From Sugiyamaella lignohabitans (lineage: Eukaryota; Ascomycota; Dipodascomycetes; Dipodascales; Trichomonascaceae): 64,000 nt of DNA. Under the pieces are notes generated by a model. That model saw only the letters and a list, made by a program, of their open reading frames with translations, was not told where the DNA came from and ran no database searches. This document shows positions 30,959-40,501 of this stretch, one piece after another (position 1 is the first letter of the stretch; the number at the start of each line of letters is the position of its first letter). Position numbers and translations under genes: made by a program. The stretch covers positions 4,712,001-4,776,000 of the forward strand of contig NC_031674.1 of assembly GCF_001640025.1 (NCBI RefSeq), given 5' to 3'.

Positions 30959-32077
30959 CTAAAGCTGCTCAGAGGTGTCGCTCTTCAAAAAGCTTTGACC
31001 AGTTTTTCCTTCTCTTGAGTGGTATTGGCTATCCCGTTCTTCTTGAAAACGGTCAGTGCGGTCTGCCACGCCGGAAATTGAAACAGAAGGGGGAGGTGGT
31101 GGCAATTTAACTTGACGAATTTCCAGTTTTCTGTGATGTTAGTATAATAGTTCAGTTATTAGTAACTTTGTTAACTCACTCATAGTCTTTGGATTTTTCG
31201 TAGCTCCACTTCAATATAATTCTGTACAACTCCCATGTAGTGAAATCGGGCCACAATGTGGTAACAAATTCGACTTGACAATTAATATTACTTTCCCAAA
31301 GCATGAAATCAGATAAGCGAGTAGCACCACTTGTGCGAACAAGAATATCCAACGGAGGACTTTGGCCAGTATGAAACTCATGCTGAAGCAACTCAATATC
31401 AATCTGAGAAGTATCAATTTCGTTATTTTCAACCTTGCTGGCTATATTTCTGATTGCATGTGTAATGTCATCTCGAGAAGTATACGGACAACAGATGTTG
31501 AAGGTCATCCTGCACTGTTAGTAATCTGCTAGCCGAATCAAACTCAAAGTACATACAGGCTGTTTTTCGTGGTTCTTTTTTCAATTTCATTAATTCTCTG
31601 CAAAATATCATCAGCCAACAGCTCTTTATCCCCCAGGAAGCGAACTCTAATACCATAATCGTCGGTAAACTTTGGTGCTGAAATATAATCCATAACTCTG
31701 CTTCTGACTAAATTAAATAATTCTTCGACTTCGCCTTTCGGCCTTTTGAAATTTTCAATTGAAAATGCATAAACCGTGACTGCCTTCACACCTAGTCTTG
31801 CGCATAGTTCAACTATCTGAAAAGTTAGGGTCTTTCCGGCCCACGGCTCTCATTACAAACGCTAACTTACTTGTATAAGAGTTTCAAATCCGGCAAAATG
31901 ACCCTCACGAAGTTCAATATTGTTTTGAGTTGCATATCTACGATTTCCATCCATAACAAATGCAATGTGTTGGGGGATGGGGCCTGTTCTCATGGCACTG
32001 ATAATACCATCGTTCAAGAAACTCATCCCATATTCAGCGAACGGAAATCGTTTAAGCCATCCAAACAATTCAGACAT
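30959..32077 (-). CDS. RER2: Cis-prenyltransferase (dehydrodolichyl diphosphate synthase, RER2/SRT1), four exons
   Basis: The enzyme elongates farnesyl-PP to the polyprenyl-PP precursor of dolichol. Exons are 31871-32077, 31557-31816, 31180-31509 and 30959-31130. Introns are 54, 47 and 49 nt, with donors GTAAGT, GTATGT, GTGAGT and a CTAAC branch in each. The joined 322 residues contain HIAFVMDGNRRYA (catalytic Asp43), GHFAGFETLIQIVELCARLG, VTVYAFSIENFKRP, TFNICCPYTSRDD, and DILVRTSGATRLSDFMLWE, with WPDFTTWELYRIILKW near the end. All five conserved regions of the family are restored only by splicing. Exon 4 adds a 57-residue hydrophilic tail beginning KLEIRQVKLPPPPPSVS. The donor of intron 3 overlaps an in-frame TGA, so unspliced mRNA would end at DYE. 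The start is the first ATG in frame. Confidence 0.92.
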
Positions 32078-32340
32078 CTCGGACAACGTTCACCTAGGTA
32101 GTATAGTAAGTCGGGAGTTGGATCTCTATATTTAAGAAAGCAAGATGTTGTAAGGATTTGTCGACAGGGATAAATCCTGTTGATGCATCATATCGTCATG
32201 CATGCACTCTTGATCGTTTATGCAGGGTCTTGGATCGGCGTCCACCATTATTTTCAAAACTTTGTCAAATATTATGTCAAGCGATAAGTATAAATAATCA
32301 CAACAAGTATGAAGGATTTGTATGCTCACAACTTTTAAAG

Positions 32341-33675
32341 ATGATATTAGCTTCGTTTCTGTTTGCGACTTTCTTCCATCTGACTTGCGTATTGGCAAGG
32401 GTAACATTCCATGACACCTCTAGCCTAGGATGGGATCCAACCATTGTCCAGTTTGCTGGTTATATTGATGTTGACGAGGGTCATAATAGCCTGTTTTACT
32501 GGTTTTTTGAATCGCGCAATGAACCTGCTAATGACCCTGTGATCCTTTTTCTGAATGGCGGTCCCGGTTGTTCCTCAATGAAGGCTTTGTGGCTCAACTT
32601 TCCAGGTGTTATTCAGGCAAACCTTTCTCATACATACAATCCATACTCATGGAATGCTAATGCAAGTATCTTGTACTTAGACAACCCTGCCGGAACTGGC
32701 CTTTCGACAGTTGGCCGTGACGTGAATAACACTGCTGATATGAGCCGCCAAGTTTATGAATTCTTGAACATATTTTTTGACTCATTTCCCGCCTATCGAG
32801 AGCTTGAGGTGCATGTCGTTGCATTATCTGATGCTGGCTACTATGCACCAGATATTGCTGTTGAAATCTTATCTCATGACGAGAAGCTATTTAACTTGGC
32901 CTCCATAGCGATTGGAAATGGCCTTGTCAATGCCCAGCTACAATACCAGTATATTCAGCCCATGGTATGTGGAGCTGGTGGTATCTCTCCGGTTCTCTCA
33001 CCAGAGACATGTGCTGATATGGACTTGGATACTCCACTGTGCGTGGAGCAGATTTCCGATTGTAATACGCAAGGATATGGATGCTCAGAAGCTTTGGATT
33101 TCTGTAATCAAGTAACATTTAATAAGATAGGCAACAACCTGTTCAACCTCGAACAACCGTGTGACAACATAACCTCAGAATGCTATCCTGGAGACACATA
33201 CTACGTACAGTACATGAATTTACCAGTCGTCATGACTACTGTGGGTTCGAAAAAAACAAACTTCACGGCTTGCAATGCGACAATTGCCCAAGACTTCGCC
33301 GATTCGGGGTCACAGCTAACTGTTAGCAGCAGAAATCTTACCACTATTCTAGAGGAAGGTGTACCAGTTCTGATATTTAGCGGCGATCTTGATGGAACAT
33401 ACAACTGGTTAGGAACTAGAGCAGTGTCCAAGACCCTAAAGTGGTCAGGTCACGACGAGTTTATCTCTTCTAATGCTACCGATTTAGAACTTGACAAAAC
33501 AGTTATCGGGCAAGCCACGAATTATGAGAATCTGTCATTTGTCAGAATATTCCAGGCTGGTCATCTAACCTCGTATGACAAGCCAAAAGAAACTCTTAAA
33601 ATCTTAAATACATGGATGGCTGGAGACTACTCTTTTAAATCACTGCGTTCGCAGGCTTATATAACACTCAGATAG
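32341..33675 (+). CDS. Secreted serine carboxypeptidase-like protein (S10) with altered active-site motif
   Basis: This 444-residue protein belongs to peptidase family S10 (carboxypeptidase Y type). The ATG at 32341 gives a clean signal peptide (MILASFLFATFFHLTCVLA); the frame is open upstream without an ATG. Family landmarks include FLNGGPGCSSM, LYLDNPAGTGLS, the Asp region VLIFSGDLDGTYNWLG and the His region FQAGHLTSYDKP. The nucleophile motif GESYAGHY is replaced by ALSDAGYY: the serine remains, but the flanking Gly, Glu and Tyr and the following His are changed. The Glu normally binds the substrate carboxylate at acid pH. Many N-glycosylation sites (NLS, NAS, NNT, NIT, NFT, NAT) fit secretion or vacuolar delivery. 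It may be an enzyme of changed specificity or inactive. It is divergent from RER2, 263 bp apart. Confidence 0.9.
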   Translation: MILASFLFATFFHLTCVLARVTFHDTSSLGWDPTIVQFAGYIDVDEGHNSLFYWFFESRNEPANDPVILFLNGGPGCSSMKALWLNFPGVIQANLSHTYNPYSWNANASILYLDNPAGTGLSTVGRDVNNTADMSRQVYEFLNIFFDSFPAYRELEVHVVALSDAGYYAPDIAVEILSHDEKLFNLASIAIGNGLVNAQLQYQYIQPMVCGAGGISPVLSPETCADMDLDTPLCVEQISDCNTQGYGCSEALDFCNQVTFNKIGNNLFNLEQPCDNITSECYPGDTYYVQYMNLPVVMTTVGSKKTNFTACNATIAQDFADSGSQLTVSSRNLTTILEEGVPVLIFSGDLDGTYNWLGTRAVSKTLKWSGHDEFISSNATDLELDKTVIGQATNYENLSFVRIFQAGHLTSYDKPKETLKILNTWMAGDYSFKSLRSQAYITLR

Positions 33676-34409
33676 GCCCTAATAACATGGCTGGGGCCTG
33701 ATTGACAATACATCAGACTGATGAATTATATTCAATTTGTAAAATTCACAAAATGTTCCAAGCTTAGTTGATTGGCATTATCCTATACCAAATTTAGATT
33801 TGAGCTTGCCGATTGGCTTTACTTAAGGATCCTCGATAATAACCTTAGCCACGGAATTCCAGGCTAGCTTAGCTCCGACTTAGCTCCAACGGGTTGTAGG
33901 AATAAATCACGGGACTCAGTATAGTGACTAGGTTCCCCGTTATAGCCAATATCCGACATGCAGGTCCACTCCGCGGCCCCGATGCGTGGGTCTAGACCCA
34001 TTCATGCAGGATCGGTCCTACGACGGTGGCTTATGGCCACAAACTGTACCATGGTATTGTCCTCCAATTTTTTTTTTCCAATTAGACATAGATGCTCTGA
34101 ATTATTTATATTCTATTTGGCCTTTAGGTAAGCCATTTGGCAGTATGAGGTTTAAGTTTAACAAGGCTGAATGGCTTTATCTATGAATGGAGAAATCTGG
34201 GGTAACTGCGTTTTACGCATTGTATTGGGACATATGCATCGCGCAGAGAAGAATGTCCAACCAACGGCACCCCGACCAAGCTCCAGATTTGAAAATTGTA
34301 GAACTTGAACTTGTTTTTCGTTCTATATGGAATTATATAAAAGAAGCATCTATAGTCTCGTGCCTTCGAGAACACATCATCATCAAAATAATTAGATTTT
34401 CACTCACCA
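33676..34409. other. Intergenic region upstream of the SNG1-like gene
   Basis: About 730 bp between two rightward genes. It should contain the SNG1-like promoter. No gene was seen; short frames at 34181-34483 overlap on both strands and have no domains. A run of T residues lies at about 34069-34078. Confidence 0.5.
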
Positions 34410-35651
34410 ATGGTTCACCTACACCCAATGATCCCCAAACTGGGTATTGTGCTCATTCTCATTCAGCTCCTATTTTTGGGTAATCTTTCTTATTTATATG
34501 GATCTATATTTAAAATGAGCGGGAGAATTCATAACTTCAAAATTTTGGCTGTTAATTTAGATGATGGTGTAGTCGCACAGAGCATGGAGGCAGCCTATCA
34601 ACAATTGAAATCGCCTGGATTCCCAACTTTATACTTCTTCAATTCTACCACTTTCAACTCACCTGCTGAAATCGATCAAGAAGTTGTTAACGGCAACTAT
34701 TGGGCTGCTATTTATACCAATGCAAACATATCAAACCAGCTGACTGATGCGATTAGTTCTGGAGGCTCAGTGGCCCGATCGTACAATTCATCAAAGGCAA
34801 TCACTTACACTTGGAACGAAGTTCGGTATCCGGCTTTCTCAGATCAAATCATAAACAGCAACTTGAACATCCTTATCTCTGCTACAAGACTCGTTTTCAA
34901 CCAAATCTATGGACCAACTGCTGCTAAAACCATAAAACAGGGAGATAATGATGCTCTTCAAGTATTTTTAAATCCTATAGGATCCACTGTCAACAACTTC
35001 CAAAGCACTACACAGGGTCCAAGACTTTTCTTCAATACCGTTTCTGTTGCCATGATGATTCTTCAGCAATTTTTCTTAGTTTTGGGTCCAAATATGATGC
35101 TGATGGCCATGGGTGTGTATAAACAGTACTCATGGCAAAGGACATTATTGATTAGAATGGTCTTTGCCGCCCTTTCATCTTTCTTCAACGGATTAATAGT
35201 CAGCGGTTACTATTGGGCTTTTCGAGAGAGCTGGGCAGTTAATGGAAATCAATTTGTATTAACATGGATGACCGTCTGGTTGGTTACTGCTATTTATCAT
35301 CTGTTTCTATACGGAACAACTTGCCTGGTTCCGTTACCTGCGATGCCACTTATTCTCATTACTTTCGTATTCTTAAACATCACTAGTACTGTGTCCCCAT
35401 TTGATGCTAACCCAGGATTTTACCGCGTCGGCTACGCAACTCCAGCCTATCAAGCATATGCCACATTGGTCGACATTTGGTCTGGAGGTCGTGTCAACGC
35501 CTTATACCGGTCTCTTCCAATTCTGTTCTCCTGGCTCATATTACTAACAGCATTTGTTGTTTTTGCACATAGGTTTATGTGCTTGAAACTGAAAAAAGCA
35601 TCTATACACGCAGCACCAGTAGATAAGACATTAGAAGATGAACAAGCATAA
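34410..35651 (+). CDS. SNG1: SNG1-like membrane protein (DUF3533)
   Basis: This 413-residue protein matches the DUF3533 family, whose Saccharomyces member Sng1 confers nitrosoguanidine resistance and affects plasma-membrane lipid asymmetry and drug tolerance. The topology is ABC-2-like: one N-terminal membrane segment (LGIVLILIQLLFLGNLSYLYG), then a long extracytoplasmic domain of about 170 residues. That domain includes the characteristic NGNYWAAIYTNANIS and YNSSKAITYTWNEVRYPAFSDQI. Five or so C-terminal membrane helices follow, with the conserved NPGFYRVGYATPAYQAY loop. The cytoplasmic tail is short (KKASIHAAPVDKTLEDEQA). The protein is shorter at the N-terminus than Sng1 (547 residues), whose extra length is a hydrophilic leader. 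Family assignment is good; the exact orthology is less certain. Confidence 0.88.
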   Translation: MVHLHPMIPKLGIVLILIQLLFLGNLSYLYGSIFKMSGRIHNFKILAVNLDDGVVAQSMEAAYQQLKSPGFPTLYFFNSTTFNSPAEIDQEVVNGNYWAAIYTNANISNQLTDAISSGGSVARSYNSSKAITYTWNEVRYPAFSDQIINSNLNILISATRLVFNQIYGPTAAKTIKQGDNDALQVFLNPIGSTVNNFQSTTQGPRLFFNTVSVAMMILQQFFLVLGPNMMLMAMGVYKQYSWQRTLLIRMVFAALSSFFNGLIVSGYYWAFRESWAVNGNQFVLTWMTVWLVTAIYHLFLYGTTCLVPLPAMPLILITFVFLNITSTVSPFDANPGFYRVGYATPAYQAYATLVDIWSGGRVNALYRSLPILFSWLILLTAFVVFAHRFMCLKLKKASIHAAPVDKTLEDEQA

Positions 35652-36264
35652 GCATATAAAGGAGGTTTTGAGTCCACCATTTATGGAATAATAGAATGAA
35701 ACCATAGGCACCATGTAATTCATATCCTCTAATAAAATAGACAATCAGATCAAGGATGAAATCATGTTGGATCCTCTTTCAGAATCCTAGAATTTAACTA
35801 CGATATTCCTAGTTATAGCGGTTAGTCTGTGCTTAGGAACTGACGATGCGGCGTGTGAGGCGCTTGTTTAACAGTAGTCAAAGATCTACCCCCCCTAATA
35901 GCCTACAACTTCAGCACTTGATGAATGAAATTCATAAATTATTGAACATTAAGAACGAAAGGGAACTGTTGGCATTATAAGGTGTTCCAATTTCAGAGAA
36001 GGTATAGTTTTGCGGCGTGAGGATTTTTGATCTGTGGGAATTTTGTTTGAGGCTTTACAATAACTATAGTCTATTTGGTCGAAGTTGATGTCAACCTCAT
36101 CTTCAATTGGAATTTTCTGTCTAATATTCAATTTGAGTTTAAAGCGTGAGATATCCATGGAAAATTTCAAATGTATGTTGGTATCCCTCAGTTGTGCGAT
36201 GAACTAGAACTAACAATTCAGCTCATTGGTAGATTTCCTATGTGCAGACATACTAATTGGTAAA
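35652..36264. other. Intergenic region upstream of the taxilin-like gene
   Basis: About 600 bp between two rightward genes. A short leftward frame (up to 73 codons, 36170-35949) has no ATG near its start and no recognisable domain, so it is not called. The taxilin frame is open 13 codons upstream of its ATG but starts with TTG there. Confidence 0.5.
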
Positions 36265-38790
36265 ATGCCTTCTAAATCCAAAAAGCGAAGGCAGAACCTT
36301 CTCGCCAAGCAAGAACTTGTCGAAAATAATAAAAATGCAGGCTCTACATCTCCAAATACTCCAGTTGAAAATGGTAGCACCTCTGTAACAGAATCTAGAC
36401 CGAATGGCAGCAGCGGCGAACAAAAAACGATAGTGGATCCAGAAATGCTCAAAGCTTTCACCAAGGGAAGACCAGCAGAAGCTTCAAGTACGGTTGCATC
36501 AACGACAAATAATAATGCAGTAGTAAATGGGCATACTCAGGAGGGTGGTCAATATACTGGGGGAGCCTATCATGATGAGTATGATGAAGAATTAGATCCC
36601 GAGCTGACCAAGACCAGCATTCAAAGACTTTTATCTGACACACGACATCCTGTTTTATACGATGTTCCTGATCACGTAAACCTGAACCCAAGGCAAGCTC
36701 TAAGCCATCCCATGCTTTCAATGTCAAGGGATGATTATGTTTTTAGGCAAAATCTTGTGTTTCGGGAACTTACTGGGCATCAGTCATGGCGGCACAAGAA
36801 AGAAGCTGATTTAGATAATGAAGCAGAGGATGAACTATTGATGAAGATGCTTGAAATATTTATTGCTGGTCAGGATGAATTGACTTACAACGAGTACATG
36901 GAACAGAAGTACATCATCGACATTGTGGAGGAGGCAGCGGAAAGTGCTGCAAGGTATATTATTGCTAATCCTACTTTAAACGCCAAGGTTCGTGCCCTAG
37001 TTATAAATTACGGAAAGCTAAAAGCCCAAGTGGCCAAATTACAGGGTGAATTCCTAGAGCTATCAGCGGCTAGGAGTGTTGGAGATAGGGATCGTGAACA
37101 TCTGCAAACTGTTTTAGCAGGTGAAGTTGTCAAGCGTGTCCGACTTGAACATATTTGCCAAGGTATGCAAAACAAAATCGAACAGATACAGTCTGAAGCG
37201 GAACGAAAGTTGGATAACGTTGGCAGAGAATTGGACGAGCTACATTCAAATGCAAGAGAGCAAGAGAAAACACTTGATCAGGCGCTTGCGAACATTGAGA
37301 AAAGGGAAGCAGAAATGAAAGCAAGGTATGAAGAGCAAGAAAAAATGCTTCAAGAAAGGTTCAAATTAAGAGAGGAATATTTAATCTCGAACTTTAAAGC
37401 AAAAACTGAAGAACTACAGGAAGCATTTAGGACGAAGAGTGAAAGTCAGATGGAACTAATAAAATCAGAGATATTAGAGCTACGGCGACAGGTTAAGCAG
37501 GTTTTTAATAACGATATTGCCCCTCTTGTTCCCTATGATGATGGACACCATTCAAATTCAGCGAATACTGTACTAGAGCCCCCTGATTCAACAGGGGTGC
37601 CAGAACTTCTCGACTTATTTTTGAAATCGACCTCTTCTGCTGGCAATAGCCAGTCTTCAGCCATTTCTTCCACGTCTGAAATATCACGTCAGGAAAAGCT
37701 GAAACTTCTGATGCGAAAATTTTTCGAGCAATATGCAGCACGGGAGAAATATTACAAGTCCACTATTCGCGATAAGGATCTCCAGATTCAAATATATCTT
37801 ATTCGCGCGAAACAAGAAAGGGCATCTGCCGAAACTGAGCGTAAACGAGCACAGGTTTTAAGAGACGAAGTCGCGACATCGGCCGTGTCTTTATCTAAGG
37901 CACTTTCTGCTCTGAAGTCATACGTAGAAAGGTTTGCCAAATTAGATACTCTTGTTGAGAAGTTGAGAAAAATGCTTGACGGCTCATTTGATAAGATTAC
38001 GGAGCTTCAGGGTCTTATTAAAACGGTTTCGAAGGAAAATTTGAGGGCCACGGCCATGATGTCCCGTACAGAAAAGGTTTTGGAAATGACATCAAATATA
38101 GCTGATGAAAGAGATTCGCTGAAGGCGAAAGTGGGTACCTTGGAGAACTTATGCAGGTCTTTAGCAAATTCAAAGACCAAGTTACAAAACGACTTATCAG
38201 TTCAAAAAGCCCTGGTTCGGGAAATGAGAAGCCAGGCTATCTCAGCAGTTGGCAATGTACCTTCGATATATAATGAGGCTAACGATTCAGATAAACGACA
38301 AGTTGATAGGACCGCACAGATCCATGAGGAACTTGAGCGAAACCTTGATTTCATATCCCCAGATGAAGCTGCAAGGAAGTCGGCAGAACACCGCCATTTT
38401 TATGATCTGACTAATCAGCTTAGGAAATGGGATGATGCACATCCGACCCAAGAACCAAGATCGTCGACTGCCCTCAAAGCTTTTGGCTTCAAAAGTTTTG
38501 ATGCGATGGACAATTTTGTTCAGTCTCCAAAGGGCGTATTGGGGACATGTGGTGAAGAATGTCCCCTCCATGGTATAGGTTCAATTTACAGGCCAATGTG
38601 GGATGAGTACATTTCCAGGCTGCCTGGCTTTGAGAGAGAGGATGATGACTCTACTGTCGGCTCTTCCTCTGCTGGGAGCTCATCACATACCGGCCACACA
38701 AAACGGTTTTTTGGACCAGAGCGACCACCGCATATGCAGAAGACTATAAAGAAGAAACTACCCTCATTTCTCAGTTACAACATCAGCTAG
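36265..38790 (+). CDS. Taxilin-family coiled-coil protein
   Basis: This 841-residue protein has a long central coiled coil that matches the taxilin family; animal taxilins bind syntaxins and act in vesicle traffic. Recognisable segments are EHICQGMQNKIEQIQSEAERK (about 290-310, split view), KFFEQYAAREKYYKSTIRDK and DLQIQIYLIRAKQERASAE (about 480-520). SYVERFAKLDTLVEKLRKML, GTLENLCRSLANSKTKLQND near 620 is the taxilin LE-LCR-LQ signature. A basic, disordered N-terminus (MPSKSKKRRQNLLAKQE) and Ser/Asn-rich linkers flank it. A C-terminal domain contains CGEECPLHGIGSIYRPMWDE, a Cys/His cluster I do not recognise. Saccharomyces has no well-known taxilin. The start is the first ATG in frame. Confidence 0.82.
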   Translation: MPSKSKKRRQNLLAKQELVENNKNAGSTSPNTPVENGSTSVTESRPNGSSGEQKTIVDPEMLKAFTKGRPAEASSTVASTTNNNAVVNGHTQEGGQYTGGAYHDEYDEELDPELTKTSIQRLLSDTRHPVLYDVPDHVNLNPRQALSHPMLSMSRDDYVFRQNLVFRELTGHQSWRHKKEADLDNEAEDELLMKMLEIFIAGQDELTYNEYMEQKYIIDIVEEAAESAARYIIANPTLNAKVRALVINYGKLKAQVAKLQGEFLELSAARSVGDRDREHLQTVLAGEVVKRVRLEHICQGMQNKIEQIQSEAERKLDNVGRELDELHSNAREQEKTLDQALANIEKREAEMKARYEEQEKMLQERFKLREEYLISNFKAKTEELQEAFRTKSESQMELIKSEILELRRQVKQVFNNDIAPLVPYDDGHHSNSANTVLEPPDSTGVPELLDLFLKSTSSAGNSQSSAISSTSEISRQEKLKLLMRKFFEQYAAREKYYKSTIRDKDLQIQIYLIRAKQERASAETERKRAQVLRDEVATSAVSLSKALSALKSYVERFAKLDTLVEKLRKMLDGSFDKITELQGLIKTVSKENLRATAMMSRTEKVLEMTSNIADERDSLKAKVGTLENLCRSLANSKTKLQNDLSVQKALVREMRSQAISAVGNVPSIYNEANDSDKRQVDRTAQIHEELERNLDFISPDEAARKSAEHRHFYDLTNQLRKWDDAHPTQEPRSSTALKAFGFKSFDAMDNFVQSPKGVLGTCGEECPLHGIGSIYRPMWDEYISRLPGFEREDDDSTVGSSSAGSSSHTGHTKRFFGPERPPHMQKTIKKKLPSFLSYNIS

Positions 38791-38945
38791 CTTGTGGTCT
38801 ATATATGTTTATATGTATATATCATTCATAACTATCAGCAAACATTTAACCTTTGTAGTACCTATTTCGCAGAGTGCATGTACACTCTACATAAATGGGA
38901 CCCTTACAGATTATACCTAGCAGATTAGGCGAGATGCATGCATGG

Positions 38946-38954
38946 GTCACGTGA
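38946..38954 (+). promoter_or_regulatory. Cbf1-type E-box GTCACGTGA upstream of RPL13
   Basis: GTCACGTGA matches the high-affinity Cbf1 site (RTCACRTG). It lies 200 bp before the RPL13 ATG. Cbf1 together with Tbf1 is known to control ribosomal-protein genes in yeasts outside the Saccharomyces lineage, so the site is a plausible RP promoter element. Binding is inferred. Confidence 0.55.
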
Positions 38955-38983
38955 ATTGAATCAAAGTTTCAATATTCCAATAG

Positions 38984-38991
38984 CAGTCACA
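38984..38991 (+). promoter_or_regulatory. HomolD-like box CAGTCACA upstream of RPL13
   Basis: CAGTCACA is an exact match to the HomolD core known from Schizosaccharomyces ribosomal-protein promoters and conserved in filamentous ascomycetes and basal yeasts. Here it lies 163 bp before the RPL13 ATG, in sense orientation and 30 bp after the E-box. It may replace a TATA box. Confidence 0.55.
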
Positions 38992-39153
38992 GAACATTTA
39001 TTTCTTTAATAGGCAATAGACTCAATAATTTTGCATGAACATCCTATATGCACGATCTACGAATCTTCATAGTAGGATACTCTCGAAATTTGTTAGCGTG
39101 CGTTCCAACTTTTTGACTCCACTATCATATTCTACAAATAGTCTACAGCAAAG

Positions 39154-40265
39154 ATGGGTAAGTAGACACAATAAATCCATGGAATTCGTTGAAAGAGCAA
39201 CCGAAAAAAATATATTGAATAGATGAATTAAGACTGGATTGGGTATCATGTACTTTCGATGTTAAGATTCGACAAATTTCGCTACAAATTCAATAATACT
39301 TCAGTATCAAGACGAAACTCTCGAAGTTCTGCATTTTTCAACAGGCTATGGCTTCTCCCACCGCCCATTTTCGTACTTTATATTTCATCCTAGAATGGTT
39401 TTCGAGTTCAAACCGACTAGAGTGACTTCACAAAGATACAAAGATTGAGAAATTTTTTAAAAATTTGACCCGACTGATGTAAAACAAGATGGAACGGTTG
39501 GTGGATTTATTCAACATCTATTAGTATGATACTTAAGCGAGCATTATTTCATTTTCTACATATTTATGGCTGTTCTTAAATTTTGGACGATTGATAATTG
39601 TATTTGGTTTAGTATACTAACATATTGTAGCCATCGGAAAGAACTACCCCATCATCAAGAATCACTTCAGAAAGCACTGGCAAGAGAGAGTCAAGACTCA
39701 CTTCGACCAAGCCGGTAAGAAGGCCAGCAGACGTGTCGCTCGTGTCAAGCGTGCCGCTCAAATTGCTCCTCGTCCTTTGGACCTTTTGAGACCTGTTGTC
39801 CGCGCTCCTACTGTCAGATACAACCGCAAGGTCCGTGCTGGTAGAGGTTTCACCCTTGAGGAGTTGAAGGCTGCTGGTATCCCCCGCAAGGTCGCCCGTA
39901 CCGTTGGTATCGCTGTTGACCACAGACGTCAAAACAGATCTGTTGAGGGTTTCGAGACCAATGTCAACAGACTCAAGGAATACAAGGCTAAGTTGATTGT
40001 TTTCCCCAGAAAGGCTGGTAAGCCCAAGTCTGGTGATGCTTCTGCTGAAGAGATCGCCGCTGCCAAGCAACAATTGTCTGTTGCTGCTGCTTTCCCCATC
40101 GCTCAAACCACTACTGTTCTTTCTGAGCGTGCTATTACTGAAGAAGATAAGAATGTTGAGGCTTACAAGACTCTCCGTATTGCCCGTTCTAATGCCAAAT
40201 ACGCTGGTATCCGTGAGAAGAGAGCCAAGGACAAGGCTGAGGCTGAAGCTGAAAAGAAGAAATAA
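39154..40265 (+). CDS. RPL13: 60S ribosomal protein L13 (eL13), two exons
   Basis: Exon 1 is only four bases (39154-39157, ATGG). Intron 1 is 473 nt, from GTAAGT at 39158 to TTGTAG at 39630, with TACTAAC at 39615-39621. Exon 2 is 39631-40265. The 212-residue product starts [20 protein letters not shown]. It contains the family core [54 protein letters not shown] and [12 protein letters not shown], with a lysine-rich end. The intron position, directly after the start codon, is the same as in Saccharomyces RPL13 genes, and its length is typical of ribosomal-protein introns. Codon use is strongly biased (AAG, GCT, CGT/AGA), as for a highly expressed gene. A long frame on the opposite strand (39609-40106) is a shadow of this bias. 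Confidence 0.97.
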
Positions 40266-40501
40266 ACGTCGACAAATTACATAAAGTAAATTATATGTTT
40301 TCTGTATATGTTGTTTTTATTATTAACCCCCTCTTGTCATTTTCTAAAAAAGCAAAAAGTTTCTAATTATCTAAGTTTATTTCGACTAACAATCTGGGCT
40401 CGGTTCTAGATTTTGCAGTCTCAAGAATAGTTTCCTCGGGATGTCCAGTTGACATCACTTGGCAAGAATAAGAGTCGCACTATAAATAATAAAAAAATAT
40501 A

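Larger units (their letters stand above)
38791..39153. other. RPL13 promoter region
   Basis: This 363-bp interval holds the taxilin terminator and the RPL13 promoter. It contains the direct/palindromic run ATGCATGCATGG (about 38933-38944), an E-box, and a HomolD-like box described separately. No gene was seen. Confidence 0.6.

Noticed and set aside
30009..32077. A functional gene cluster of V-ATPase or dolichol genes
   Set aside because: The related genes are widely spaced, on mixed strands and interspersed with unrelated ones, so physical clustering is not supported.
39158..39630. Possible snoRNA in the RPL13 intron
   Set aside because: I looked for RTGATGA C boxes paired with CTGA D boxes, and for an AnAnnA/ACA pair. 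Only isolated partial matches (for example CTGATG near 39474) occur, without suitable spacing.
39609..40106. 165-codon frame opposite to RPL13
   Set aside because: It is the complement of a strongly codon-biased ribosomal-protein gene with Leu/Ser-rich translation, a typical shadow frame.
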